From Stenotrophomonas sp. PS02298 (lineage in GTDB: Bacteria > Pseudomonadota > Gammaproteobacteria > Xanthomonadales > Xanthomonadaceae), in assembly GCF_029959445.1 (NCBI RefSeq), contig NZ_JASCOR010000017.1:1-44624 (forward strand): 44,624 nucleotides of DNA, given 5' to 3'. Positions within the stretch are counted from its first letter, which is position 1, and each line of letters opens with the position of its first letter. The position numbers were made by a program, and so were the translations under genes. Positions 17,198 to 25,074 of this stretch are shown here, piece after piece. The notes under the pieces are model-generated. The model saw only the letters and a list, made by a program, of their open reading frames with translations. It searched no databases and was not told the origin of the DNA.

Positions 17198-17285
17198 GCA
17201 GGGAACACGGGGATGGAAGCGGCGCAAGGGTAGCGCAGATGACCGCGGCCTGCTGCTTCACGGCCTGAGCAGCAGGCGTTTGCCA

Positions 17286-17381
17286 GTGGGAGCGGCGTAA
17301 GCCGCGAAGCTGACGTTGCCTGGCCCCAGGCAACTGCGTCGCCTGATGAACCGCGTGCTTCGCGGCTGACGCCGCTCCAAC
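17286..17381. repeat. paired GTGGGAGCGGCG REP element
   Basis: A left arm (17286-17310, GTGGGAGCGGCG...CGCGAAGC) and its near reverse complement (17357-17381, GCTTCGCGG...CCGCTCCAAC) flank a 46-base spacer. Each arm holds a small GCGGC/GCCGC hairpin. The spacer carries the perfect hairpin TTGCCTGG-CC-CCAGGCAA at 17316-17333. Similar elements lie at 20572-20670 and 20774-20874. Frames reading through give spurious 'VGAASAAK' peptides. Confidence 0.8.
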
Positions 17382-17415
17382 AAACAAAGCCGCCCAGCAT
17401 TGGTTCTGGACGGCT
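17380..17415 (-). terminator. terminator of the Cache-GGDEF gene
   Basis: Stem AGCCGcCCAG/CTGGaCGGCT (17388-17397 with 17406-17415, one mismatch) is followed on the minus strand by TTTGTTTGTTGG. It lies about 75 bases beyond the cyclase stop. Confidence 0.55.
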
Positions 17416-17488
17416 CGAGCAATTTCAATGAACCGCATCGAGGCCAACACCCGGCCTCGCTGCATGTCCGGAACAGGCAATCCTGGTG

Positions 17489-19051
17489 CTATGAGATCGT
17501 GGCAGTCTCACGCTGCTGCATCGAAACCCGATTCCTGCCACCGCGTTTGGATGCATACAGCATTTCGTCCGCTGCCTTCAGCACGGCTTCAATCTCGAAA
17601 CTGCTCTGCGGCCAGTTGGCCACGCCAAGCGAAATCGTGATCGCGCCGACCTTGGCGATCTTCATCTCCGCCACCGCCACACGCAGACGCTCGGCCACCT
17701 GCGCCGCTGTTGCCGAGGTGGTGGAAGGCAGCAGGATCAGGAACTCCTCGCCGCCGACACGCAGCGGCACGTCATAGGCGCGGCAGGCCTCGCGCATGCG
17801 CTGCGCAAGCTGCTGCAGGACCGCGTCACCGACGTCATGGCCATAGCCGTCGTTGATCCGCTTGAAGTGATCGATGTCGATCGAGATCACCGAGAACGTA
17901 TTGCCCTGGCTCTCGAAGTTCGCCAGTGCTTCCTCCAGGCGACGGCGGTTGCCCAGCTTGGTCAACGGATCGGTGGTGGTGTCTTCACGCAATTTGCTGA
18001 AGCTCTTGTGGATGGCATCCACACCAACCAGCAAGGCCTTCTTGAGCTCGCGCGATTCGAAATACCACGACTTCACCGAGCCTATGTCCTCGGCCGAGGA
18101 CGGATCTTCCATGTTGCGCGCCCCATCGGCCAACAAGCGCAATGGACGCGAGATCAGCCGCGCGCTCCACAGGACCAGGATCAAGGTCAGAATCGTTGCT
18201 GGCAGCGCCCGGTACAAGGTGCTCTGCATCAGCAGGGTCAGGGGGGCGAGCGTGACGTCCTCGGGGCGCTGGGCGACGATGCCCCAGCCGGTCGAGGCGA
18301 CCGGCGCGTAGCCAGCCAGCATTTTCACACCTTGTGAATTGACCGCATGTCCTTTCCCGGCCTGGCCCGAGGCAACGCGGTCGACCACGGTGTTTTTCTC
18401 AACGAAATCACCGATCCGGTCCGGATTCGGGTGATAGATGATGCGCTTCTGCTTGTCGACCACGAACAGGTAGGACCCATCCACGTAGAAGTGCTGCCCG
18501 AGCAGGCGGTCAAGGATGTTTTCCTTCTGCAGGTAGATCGCACCACCGATCGCACCAAGATAGCGGCCGGACGGGGAAACTATCGGGTGATTGATGAAGA
18601 CGATGAAATTGCCGGTCGCGGACTGGTACGGCGCACTGATCAACGGCCGCTTCTCACGCAAGGCAGTCTTCACCGCCTCGCTGCTGAGTACCCGCCCCTG
18701 CAATCCCAAGGTTTCGGGAGAGGTCGCAAGCACCTTGCCGCCGGCGTCGAAGATGGTGATGGAATTGAAGCTCTTGCTCATCATGCGCAGGCGCGCGGCT
18801 TCCTCCCCCAGCTGGGAGACATCGTCCATTTTCATCGCGAGCAGCTGCGCCGTGTAGGCCAGTTGCAGCTGGGACGCCTGCAGGAAGTCCTCGGTGCTTT
18901 TGGCCAGCTTGTTGGCGTAGGCGTAGTTACCGTCCAGCGTCGTGTCCACCAGCTGCTGCCGCTGCACGGTGTAGCCTGCATAGAAGGTGTTGGCGAACGG
19001 CACCAGTGCTCCGATCAGGGTGAGCACCAAAATAAGTTTTCGTAAATCCAT
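17489..19051 (-). CDS. Cache-domain diguanylate cyclase (GGDEF)
   Basis: This is a transmembrane sensor that makes cyclic di-GMP. The 520-residue protein has a first membrane helix at 6-28 and a periplasmic dCache-type ligand domain at about 35-275, including TGNFIVFINHPIVSPSGRYLGAIGG and GYAPVASTGWGIVAQ blocks. A second helix is at 282-302, then a HAMP-like linker. The GGDEF domain starts TTTDPLTKLGNRRRLEEAL. The active site is GGEEF (433-437), with an I-site RAYD at 424-427, so both catalysis and product inhibition look intact. The ATG at 19051 is preferred over an upstream reading whose N-terminus is not membrane-like. The ligand is unknown. Confidence 0.93.
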   Translation of the reverse strand: MDLRKLILVLTLIGALVPFANTFYAGYTVQRQQLVDTTLDGNYAYANKLAKSTEDFLQASQLQLAYTAQLLAMKMDDVSQLGEEAARLRMMSKSFNSITIFDAGGKVLATSPETLGLQGRVLSSEAVKTALREKRPLISAPYQSATGNFIVFINHPIVSPSGRYLGAIGGAIYLQKENILDRLLGQHFYVDGSYLFVVDKQKRIIYHPNPDRIGDFVEKNTVVDRVASGQAGKGHAVNSQGVKMLAGYAPVASTGWGIVAQRPEDVTLAPLTLLMQSTLYRALPATILTLILVLWSARLISRPLRLLADGARNMEDPSSAEDIGSVKSWYFESRELKKALLVGVDAIHKSFSKLREDTTTDPLTKLGNRRRLEEALANFESQGNTFSVISIDIDHFKRINDGYGHDVGDAVLQQLAQRMREACRAYDVPLRVGGEEFLILLPSTTSATAAQVAERLRVAVAEMKIAKVGAITISLGVANWPQSSFEIEAVLKAADEMLYASKRGGRNRVSMQQRETATIS

Positions 19052-19215
19052 GGATCCCAACGCGGACGCTTGAAGGTGTTGCCGCGACGAACCCACGCAT
19101 GCCCGGGCGCGCAGCTCCCCCAAGCTGGGTCCATTTTACCAGCGGACCTGTCTGGTTTGACTGAAACCGGTGTCATTCCGCTGCGGGCGACTGCCAGGGC
19201 AACCTGCCTCCACCC

Positions 19216-19243
19216 ACAAAAAAGCCGCTGGTGTCAGCGGCTT
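19216..19243 (-). terminator. terminator of tRNA-Ser
   Basis: Perfect nine-base stem AAGCCGCTG/CAGCGGCTT (19222-19230 with 19235-19243) is followed on the minus strand by a run of six T. It starts 11 bases after the tRNA CCA end. Confidence 0.9.
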
Positions 19244-19254
19244 CTCTGGATATC

Positions 19255-19344
19255 TGGCGGGCAAAGTGGGATTCGAACCCACGGAAGGTTTGACCCTTCG
19301 CCGGTTTTCAAGACCGGTGCCTTAAACCGCTCGGCCATCTGCCC
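19255..19344 (-). tRNA. tRNA-Ser (anticodon TGA)
   Basis: Read on the minus strand, the 90-base gene starts GGGCAGATGGCCGAG and ends with an encoded CCA. The acceptor stem GGGCAGA pairs with TTTGCCC. The anticodon arm is CCGGT-CTTGAAA-ACCGG with anticodon TGA, reading UCN codons. A long variable arm (GAAGGGTCAAACCTTC) and the GTTCGAATC T-loop are typical of serine tRNA. A strong terminator follows, and there is no sign of an integrated element at its 3' end. Confidence 0.97.
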
Positions 19345-19411
19345 GTAACGTGTTGCTTCCCCGGATAACGCTCCGGGGCGCGCATTCTCGCATGCCTGCG
19401 GGGTTTTTTGT

Positions 19412-20404
19412 TCAACCGGCTTCGATTGCCAGCGAACCGGCCATCGACGCGCGGATCTTTTCCTTGGCCCGCTCGCAGGCACCGCCACAGTGCAGGCGGG
19501 AAGCCTCCAGTTCGGTCGGCAGGTGCTCGGCCAGGAAGTCGATGAACACCCGCACCGCCGGCAACAGCCCGCGCCGCGAGGCAAACACTGCATGGCAGAT
19601 GCCCTGCGGCAGCGACCAGTCCGGCAACACCACTTCCAGCTCGCCGTTGCGCACGGCCTCGGCACAGACAGTTTCCGGCAGCATGGTGATGCCGAAACCA
19701 TCCTTGACCATCGCCTGCAGCAGCGGGAAATCGAAGCCGGCCACACGCGGCTGAAGCTCGACCCTGCGCACTTCACCACCCGGCCCGTGCAGCTCCCAGC
19801 GCTGGCGCGCCTCGTCTTCGCTGATGCTCAGGGTGACGTGGTTGCCCAGGTCTTCCGGCGATGCCGGCCGCCCTGCCCGATCCAGATATGCCGGGCTGGC
19901 AACCAGCAGCTCCTGCACCTGGCCGAAGCTGCGCATCACCAGGCTGCCATCGTCATCCAGGCGCGAGCGCACGCGCAGGGCGACGTCGTAGCCTTCATTG
20001 ATGATGTCGACGCGGCGATTGCTGATGTTCAGCTGCAGCCGCACCTTCGGATATTGCTCGAGGAACTTGGGCAGCAGCTTGGGCAACTGCATCTGCGCCA
20101 GCGACACCGGCACGCTGGCACGCACCAGTCCGCGCGGCTCGGCGCTCAGCCTGTCCACGACCTCGCGTGCAGCCTGCGCTTCGGCCAGCATGGTCTGCGC
20201 ATGTCGATGCACGCTCATGCCGACATCTGTGACCGCGAAGCGCCGCGTGGAACGCTGCAACAGGCGCACGCCAAGATCGGTCTCAAGCTGGCTGATGCGC
20301 CGGCTGAGACGTGACTTCGGAATGCCGAGCGCCCGCTCGGCGGCAGCAAAGCCGCCATGGTCGACCACCATGGCGAAGTAATAGAGGTCGTTGAGGTCCT
20401 GCAT
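19412..20404 (-). CDS. LysR-family transcriptional regulator
   Basis: The 330-residue protein has an N-terminal winged helix-turn-helix (about 1-60: LYYFAMVVDHGGFAAAERALGIPKS cut across the helices, SRLSRRISQLETDLGV). The periplasmic-binding-protein-like effector domain spans about 90-295. The C-terminal 35 residues extend beyond the usual end and contain two Cys in HCGGACERA. Its closest general type is the large group of LysR regulators with QDLNDLYYF starts that act on neighbouring oxidoreductases or pirin-like genes. No divergent target gene is present here, because the region upstream is filled with repeats. Confidence 0.92.
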   Translation of the reverse strand: MQDLNDLYYFAMVVDHGGFAAAERALGIPKSRLSRRISQLETDLGVRLLQRSTRRFAVTDVGMSVHRHAQTMLAEAQAAREVVDRLSAEPRGLVRASVPVSLAQMQLPKLLPKFLEQYPKVRLQLNISNRRVDIINEGYDVALRVRSRLDDDGSLVMRSFGQVQELLVASPAYLDRAGRPASPEDLGNHVTLSISEDEARQRWELHGPGGEVRRVELQPRVAGFDFPLLQAMVKDGFGITMLPETVCAEAVRNGELEVVLPDWSLPQGICHAVFASRRGLLPAVRVFIDFLAEHLPTELEASRLHCGGACERAKEKIRASMAGSLAIEAG

Positions 20405-20436
20405 GGATTGAGCCCATCATTGGAACGAACCGGTGA

Positions 20437-20465
20437 ATTTAATCACCTTTGTCCTGTATTTACAA
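20437..20465 (-). promoter_or_regulatory. candidate sigma-70 promoter and LysR site for the lysR gene
   Basis: On the minus strand TTGTAA (20465-20460) and TTAAAT (20442-20437) are separated by exactly 17 bases, about 33 bases ahead of the start codon. Just upstream, overlapping the -35 end, is the inverted repeat AATCAG-N13-CTGATT (20465-20489), a plausible autoregulatory LysR site. Confidence 0.4.
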
Positions 20466-20571
20466 ATCAGACCCCAAACAGTCCTGATTGGAGGTTCATG
20501 ATGTTGATTGCCAAACGCTGTCGACGGCCATTCATTTTTGAAGGCCGAAGCGTCCGGGGGCGGCACGCTGT

Positions 20572-20670
20572 TGTAGGCGCGGCGTCAGCCGCGAAGCTGG
20601 CGATCCTTGTGGTCAACGGTTCTCGTGCAATTTCTGCACTGCTGGCTTCGCGGCAGACGCCGCTCCTACA
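20572..20670. repeat. paired TGTAGGxGCGGCG REP element
   Basis: Left arm TGTAGGCGCGGCGTCAGCCG (from 20572) and right arm ending GACGCCGCTCCTACA (to 20670) are near reverse complements about 40 bases apart. Each contains the GCGGCGTCAGCCGC or GCGGCAGACGCCGC hairpin. It belongs to the same family as 17286-17381 and resembles REP sequences common in Pseudomonas and Stenotrophomonas. Confidence 0.8.
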
Positions 20671-20710
20671 AGGCGCTGCAGCTTTTGCAGCCTTTGGGGG
20701 TAGCGATTGA

Positions 20711-20753
20711 AGCGCTATCGGGCAGGCCTCTGCCGAGCATGGCTCGGCACTAC
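20711..20753 (-). repeat. GTAG-headed SMAG-like palindrome, copy 1
   Basis: On the minus strand GTAG is followed by the perfect palindrome TGCCGAGC-CAT-GCTCGGCA (20731-20749). The flank GCTATCGGGCAGGCC is shared with copy 2 at 20906-20948, so the repeated unit is about 43 bases. This sequence is the consensus-type SMAG element of Stenotrophomonas maltophilia. Confidence 0.8.
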
Positions 20754-20773
20754 CAGTGCTTGGCTGCCCGCTT

Positions 20774-20874
20774 TTGTGGGCGCGGGGTGAGCCGCGCGGC
20801 CCGGAATCCTTGCGATTGCGGGCTTTGCTGCAATTCCAGCTGACCGCGCTTCGCGGTTTACACCGCCCCCACAA
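20774..20874. repeat. paired TTGTGGGCGCGG REP element
   Basis: Left arm TTGTGGGCGCGGGGTGAGCC (from 20774) pairs with the right arm ending TTTACACCGCCCCCACAA (to 20874). This is a diverged member of the paired-repeat family seen at 17286 and 20572. It sits between the two GTAG-type copies. Confidence 0.7.
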
Positions 20875-20905
20875 GGATCAGGGGCCTTGTGGGCACGGGC
20901 ACCGG

Positions 20906-20948
20906 AGCGTTATCGGGCAGGCCGTTGCCGAGCATGGCTCGGCACTAC
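20906..20948 (-). repeat. GTAG-headed SMAG-like palindrome, copy 2
   Basis: Same unit as 20711-20753, with the identical 19-base palindrome at 20926-20944 and CTAC at 20945-20948. It lies 12 bases downstream of the serS stop, where the hairpin could end or stabilise the serS transcript. Confidence 0.8.
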
Positions 20949-20959
20949 ACAGCCTGCGC

Positions 20960-22270
<1,311 letters not shown>

Positions 22271-22350
22271 TTATCGCGCGAACTGCGCCTGTCTGCCGCG
22301 TGATTCACCTTTCCTGTGCAAGAATCGGCCTGATCCACACGGTCAAGACC

Positions 22351-23001
22351 ATGTCCGCCCCAAGCTCCCGCTCCGACCAGAACTTCACGTTTCACCTGCC
22401 CCGCAGCAGCTTGAAGATTGCCGGTATCGCCTTTGGCGTCGGTGTTTTGCTGTTCCTGGTGGTCTGGCTCAATGCCCGTCGCCAGAATGAGTTCTATCGC
22501 GCCGATCCGGCCCAGCCGCAGGCCAACAGTGCGGTACTGGCGCCCCTGCCGGCGCCATTACCGGCCGGTGCCGGCGCCAGCGACATGCCCGATGCGCGCC
22601 CGGAAGCCGTGGAAGAAACCCCGGAGCTGGTGGAAACCGCGCCTGCACCGCCGCCGCAACCCATCGCCGAGGCGGCACCGGTTGAAACCCCGCCCGCAGC
22701 GCCAGTAGCTGCCGCGGCCCCCAGCGACCAGCCGGTGCCGCTGCCTGGCCAGAGCCCTGCCCCGGAATACCCTGCAGCGGCGTTGCGCCGTGGCGAAAGC
22801 GGCACGGTGATCGTGCGCGTGGATGTCGATGCCAGCGGTGCGCCGCTGGACGTGCGGGTAATCCAGCGCAGTGGCTCGCGCGAGCTGGACCGTGCCGCGC
22901 AGGAAGCGGTTCGCAACTGGCGTTTCCAGCCAGCGCAAAGCAATGGCCAGCCCATGCAGGGCAGCCTGGAAATCCCGTTCGACTTCAAACCGGCGCCTTA
23001 A
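22351..23001 (+). CDS. TonB-like energy transducer, first copy
   Basis: The 216-residue protein has a cytoplasmic start of about 20 residues and one membrane helix (about 22-41, GIAFGVGVLLFLVVWL). A Pro/Ala/Glu-rich periplasmic spacer runs over about 60-140. The C-terminal TonB domain (about 143-216) contains PEYPAAALRRGESGTVIVRV and ending WRFQPA...EIPFDF. TonB passes proton-motive force from ExbB-ExbD to outer-membrane receptors, but neither partner is in the window, so this could also be a TonB-domain protein with another role. The ATG at 22351 is chosen to fit the membrane topology; an upstream GTG reading adds 17 poorly motivated residues. Confidence 0.85.
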   Translation: MSAPSSRSDQNFTFHLPRSSLKIAGIAFGVGVLLFLVVWLNARRQNEFYRADPAQPQANSAVLAPLPAPLPAGAGASDMPDARPEAVEETPELVETAPAPPPQPIAEAAPVETPPAAPVAAAAPSDQPVPLPGQSPAPEYPAAALRRGESGTVIVRVDVDASGAPLDVRVIQRSGSRELDRAAQEAVRNWRFQPAQSNGQPMQGSLEIPFDFKPAP

Positions 23002-23103
23002 ACTGAACCCCGGCTCCCCAACGGGGCCGGTTCACGCCAAAAGTCATTCGCCGTTTGGGAGTGCAGGACCAGACTTGCTGCGTAGACGTTACGCAGAGGC
23101 TCC

Positions 23104-23601
23104 ATGTCGATGTCCAGCATCCCCCACCAGCACAGCGCAAGCCATGATCCAGCAGCACGCCCGCACGGCGTTGCTGCGGCTTGGTTGTGGGGTCTGTTGG
23201 CGCTGGCGGTACTGGGCACCTTCAGCTTGGTGGGCTACCGCAGCCTGCAGACACCAACGGAAAGCGGCCCGGTGTCGATCACCACGGCCGATACCACCAC
23301 GGTGATCAGCATTGCCGGCAATCGCGATGCCGAGCCACTGCCCAGCAATCCAATGCCAGACTACCCTGCCGCCGCGCTCAATGCCGGGCTGGAAGGCGAT
23401 GTGATCGTGCGCCTGCAGATAGACGCCAACGGCCGAGTCAGCCAAGCCACGGTTGTCGGGCACGAGGGCGGTGTGGATCCAGCGCTGGATCAGGCCGCCA
23501 TCCAAGCACTGCAGCATTGGCGCTTCCAGCCCGCGATGCGGGATGGCCGCGCCATCAACAGCGTGGTGCAGGTGCCGGTGGAGTTCAGGACCGGACGCTG
23601 A
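23104..23601 (+). CDS. TonB-like energy transducer, second short copy
   Basis: The 165-residue protein has one membrane helix at about 25-46 (AAWLWGLLALAVLGTFSLVG), only a short linker and a TonB C-terminal domain (about 82-162: MPDYPAAALNAGLEGDVIVR, WRFQPA). It is a clear paralogue of the gene just upstream but lacks the Pro-rich spacer needed to span the periplasm, so it may not reach outer-membrane receptors. AGAGG at 23095-23099 lies four bases before the ATG. Its last 17 bases overlap the 3' end of the convergent aroA. Confidence 0.85.
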   Translation: MSMSSIPHQHSASHDPAARPHGVAAAWLWGLLALAVLGTFSLVGYRSLQTPTESGPVSITTADTTTVISIAGNRDAEPLPSNPMPDYPAAALNAGLEGDVIVRLQIDANGRVSQATVVGHEGGVDPALDQAAIQALQHWRFQPAMRDGRAINSVVQVPVEFRTGR

Positions 23602-24898
23602 GCCCGAAACCGGCACCACTGGCCAGGCTGTCGAAGCCTGGGAACGAGGTCGCCACGTTGGCGACATCATTGATGCGCACTTCACCGGTACTGAGCTGGC
23701 CGGCAATGGCAAAGGCCATCGAGATGCGGTGATCGCCGTGGCTCTCGATGGTGCCGCTACCCAGCGGTCCGCCGAAAATGGTCGCACCATCTTCGGTCTC
23801 GTCCACGCGCAGACCGAGATCACGCAAGCCGGTGGCCATCGCCGCGAGACGATCTGACTCCTTCACCCGCAGCTCGGCCGCACCGCGCACGACGGTCTGG
23901 CCTTCGGCGGCAGCCGCAGCCACGAACAAGGCCGGGAACTCGTCGATCATGTCCGGTACCAGCGCTTCCGGAATCTCAGCGCCCTTGAGCTGGGCATAGC
24001 GCACAACCAGATCTGCGACCTGTTCGCCACCGTGCTCGGCATGGTTCTCCTCGGTGATGTCCGCGCCCATCAAGCGCAGCGCAGCCAGCAGGCCGGTGCG
24101 ACGCGGATTCAAGCCGACCGAACGCAAACGCACTTCCGAGCCGGGAATGACGCTGGCCGCAACAATGAAGAACGCCGAGGACGAGAAGTCCGCCGGCACC
24201 GAAATGTCGGTCGCGCGCAGGCGCTGGCCGCCGCGCAGGCGCGCCTTGCCCGGTGCGAACTCGATCTCCACACCGAATGCACGCAGCATGCGCTCGGTGT
24301 AATCGCGGGTTGGATGCGGCTCGACCACTGATGTCTCGCCTTGCGCATACAGGCCAGCCAGCAGCAGCGCCGACTTGACCTGCGCACTGGCCACCGGCAA
24401 TTCGTAATCGATGCCGTGCAGTGTCTGGCCACCATGGATATGCAGCGGCGGCGTGCCATCGTCCTGGGTGTCGATGCGCGCACCCATCTGCGCCAGCGGC
24501 CCGGTCACCCGGCGCATCGGTCGCTTGGACAGCGACGCGTCACCAACCAACGTGGTGTCGAACGGCTGTGCGGCCAGCAGGCCAGCCAGCAGCCGCATGC
24601 CGGTGCCCGCATTGCCGCAGTCCAGCTCACCGTGCGGGGCTTTCAAGCCATCCACGCCGACGCCATGAACGATCCGCTGCGACGCCGACGGCGTTTCAAA
24701 ACGCACGCCCATCTGCTCGAAGATATGGGCGGTGGCGCGGGTGTCCTCGCCTTCCAGAAAACCATCGATATGCGACACGCCATCGGCCAACGCGGCGAAC
24801 ATCACCGAACGGTGCGACACCGACTTGTCACCGGGAATGGCGAGCGTGCCCTGCAGGGCGGAACCTTTGCGTGCAATCCAGTAAGGCTGGGAACTCAT
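23585..24898 (-). CDS. aroA: 3-phosphoshikimate 1-carboxyvinyltransferase (EPSP synthase)
   Basis: It joins phosphoenolpyruvate to shikimate-3-phosphate, the sixth step of the shikimate pathway. The 437-residue protein starts with the conserved GDKSVSHRSVMFAALADG. It has LDCGNAGTGMRLLAG in the PEP-binding region and later DMIDEFPALFVAAAAAEG and RVKESDRLAAMATGL. It is the last gene of the serC-pheA-aroA set, separated from pheA by 176 bases that hold two palindromic repeats. Its stop codon lies inside the convergent TonB-like gene, a 17-base overlap. Confidence 0.97.
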   Translation of the reverse strand: MSSQPYWIARKGSALQGTLAIPGDKSVSHRSVMFAALADGVSHIDGFLEGEDTRATAHIFEQMGVRFETPSASQRIVHGVGVDGLKAPHGELDCGNAGTGMRLLAGLLAAQPFDTTLVGDASLSKRPMRRVTGPLAQMGARIDTQDDGTPPLHIHGGQTLHGIDYELPVASAQVKSALLLAGLYAQGETSVVEPHPTRDYTERMLRAFGVEIEFAPGKARLRGGQRLRATDISVPADFSSSAFFIVAASVIPGSEVRLRSVGLNPRRTGLLAALRLMGADITEENHAEHGGEQVADLVVRYAQLKGAEIPEALVPDMIDEFPALFVAAAAAEGQTVVRGAAELRVKESDRLAAMATGLRDLGLRVDETEDGATIFGGPLGSGTIESHGDHRISMAFAIAGQLSTGEVRINDVANVATSFPGFDSLASGAGFGLSVRS

Positions 24899-24941
24899 GC
24901 GGTCTCTCTAGTATTCAGTGCGCCAGGGGCGCGTCAGCAAA

Positions 24942-24986
24942 CCCTTCTCCCTCCGGGAGAAGGTGCCCGGAGGGCGGATGAGGGTG
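24942..24986 (-). repeat. CTTCTCCC/CCCTCATCCG palindromic repeat in the pheA-aroA gap
   Basis: Hairpin CCCTTCTCCC-TCC-GGGAGAAGG is followed by GTGCCCGGAGGGC and GGATGAGGGT, the reverse-orientation form of the element at 10300-10347. It lies inside what would be an operon transcript, about 45 bases before the aroA start. Confidence 0.75.
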
Positions 24987-25032
24987 CGAACGCACATGGC
25001 TGCAGCGAATTCAAGAATCTCGGTCAGCCAAT

Positions 25033-25068
25033 CCTCACCCCAACCCCTCTCCCGCAGGGAGAGGGGCT
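25033..25068 (-). repeat. CCCCTCTCCC hairpin just after pheA
   Basis: A perfect ten-base-pair stem CCCCTCTCCC/GGGAGAGGGG (25044-25053 with 25057-25066, loop GCA) preceded by CCTCACCCCAA. On the minus strand it begins 9 bases after the pheA stop. There is no T run, so it is more likely a repeat or an mRNA-stabilising or processing hairpin than a full terminator. Confidence 0.7.
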
Positions 25069-25074
25069 CGAAAC

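Noticed and set aside
17184-17480. 98-codon minus-strand frame over the REP element
   Set aside because: Its 'VGAASAAK' peptide is the translation of a REP arm, a common false gene in these genomes.
19255-19344. tRNA-Ser as an integration site for a mobile element
   Set aside because: No integrase and no repeated copy of the tRNA 3' end was found nearby; the flanks are ordinary genes and a terminator.
20357-20710. 117-codon plus-strand frame upstream of serS
   Set aside because: Most of it reads through REP sequence and part overlaps lysR antisense; only its GGAGG-ATG at 20490-20498 is of possible interest as a remnant.
20572-20948. CRISPR-like array
   Set aside because: The repeats are of two different palindromic families with irregular spacing, not identical repeats with uniform spacers, and there are no cas genes.
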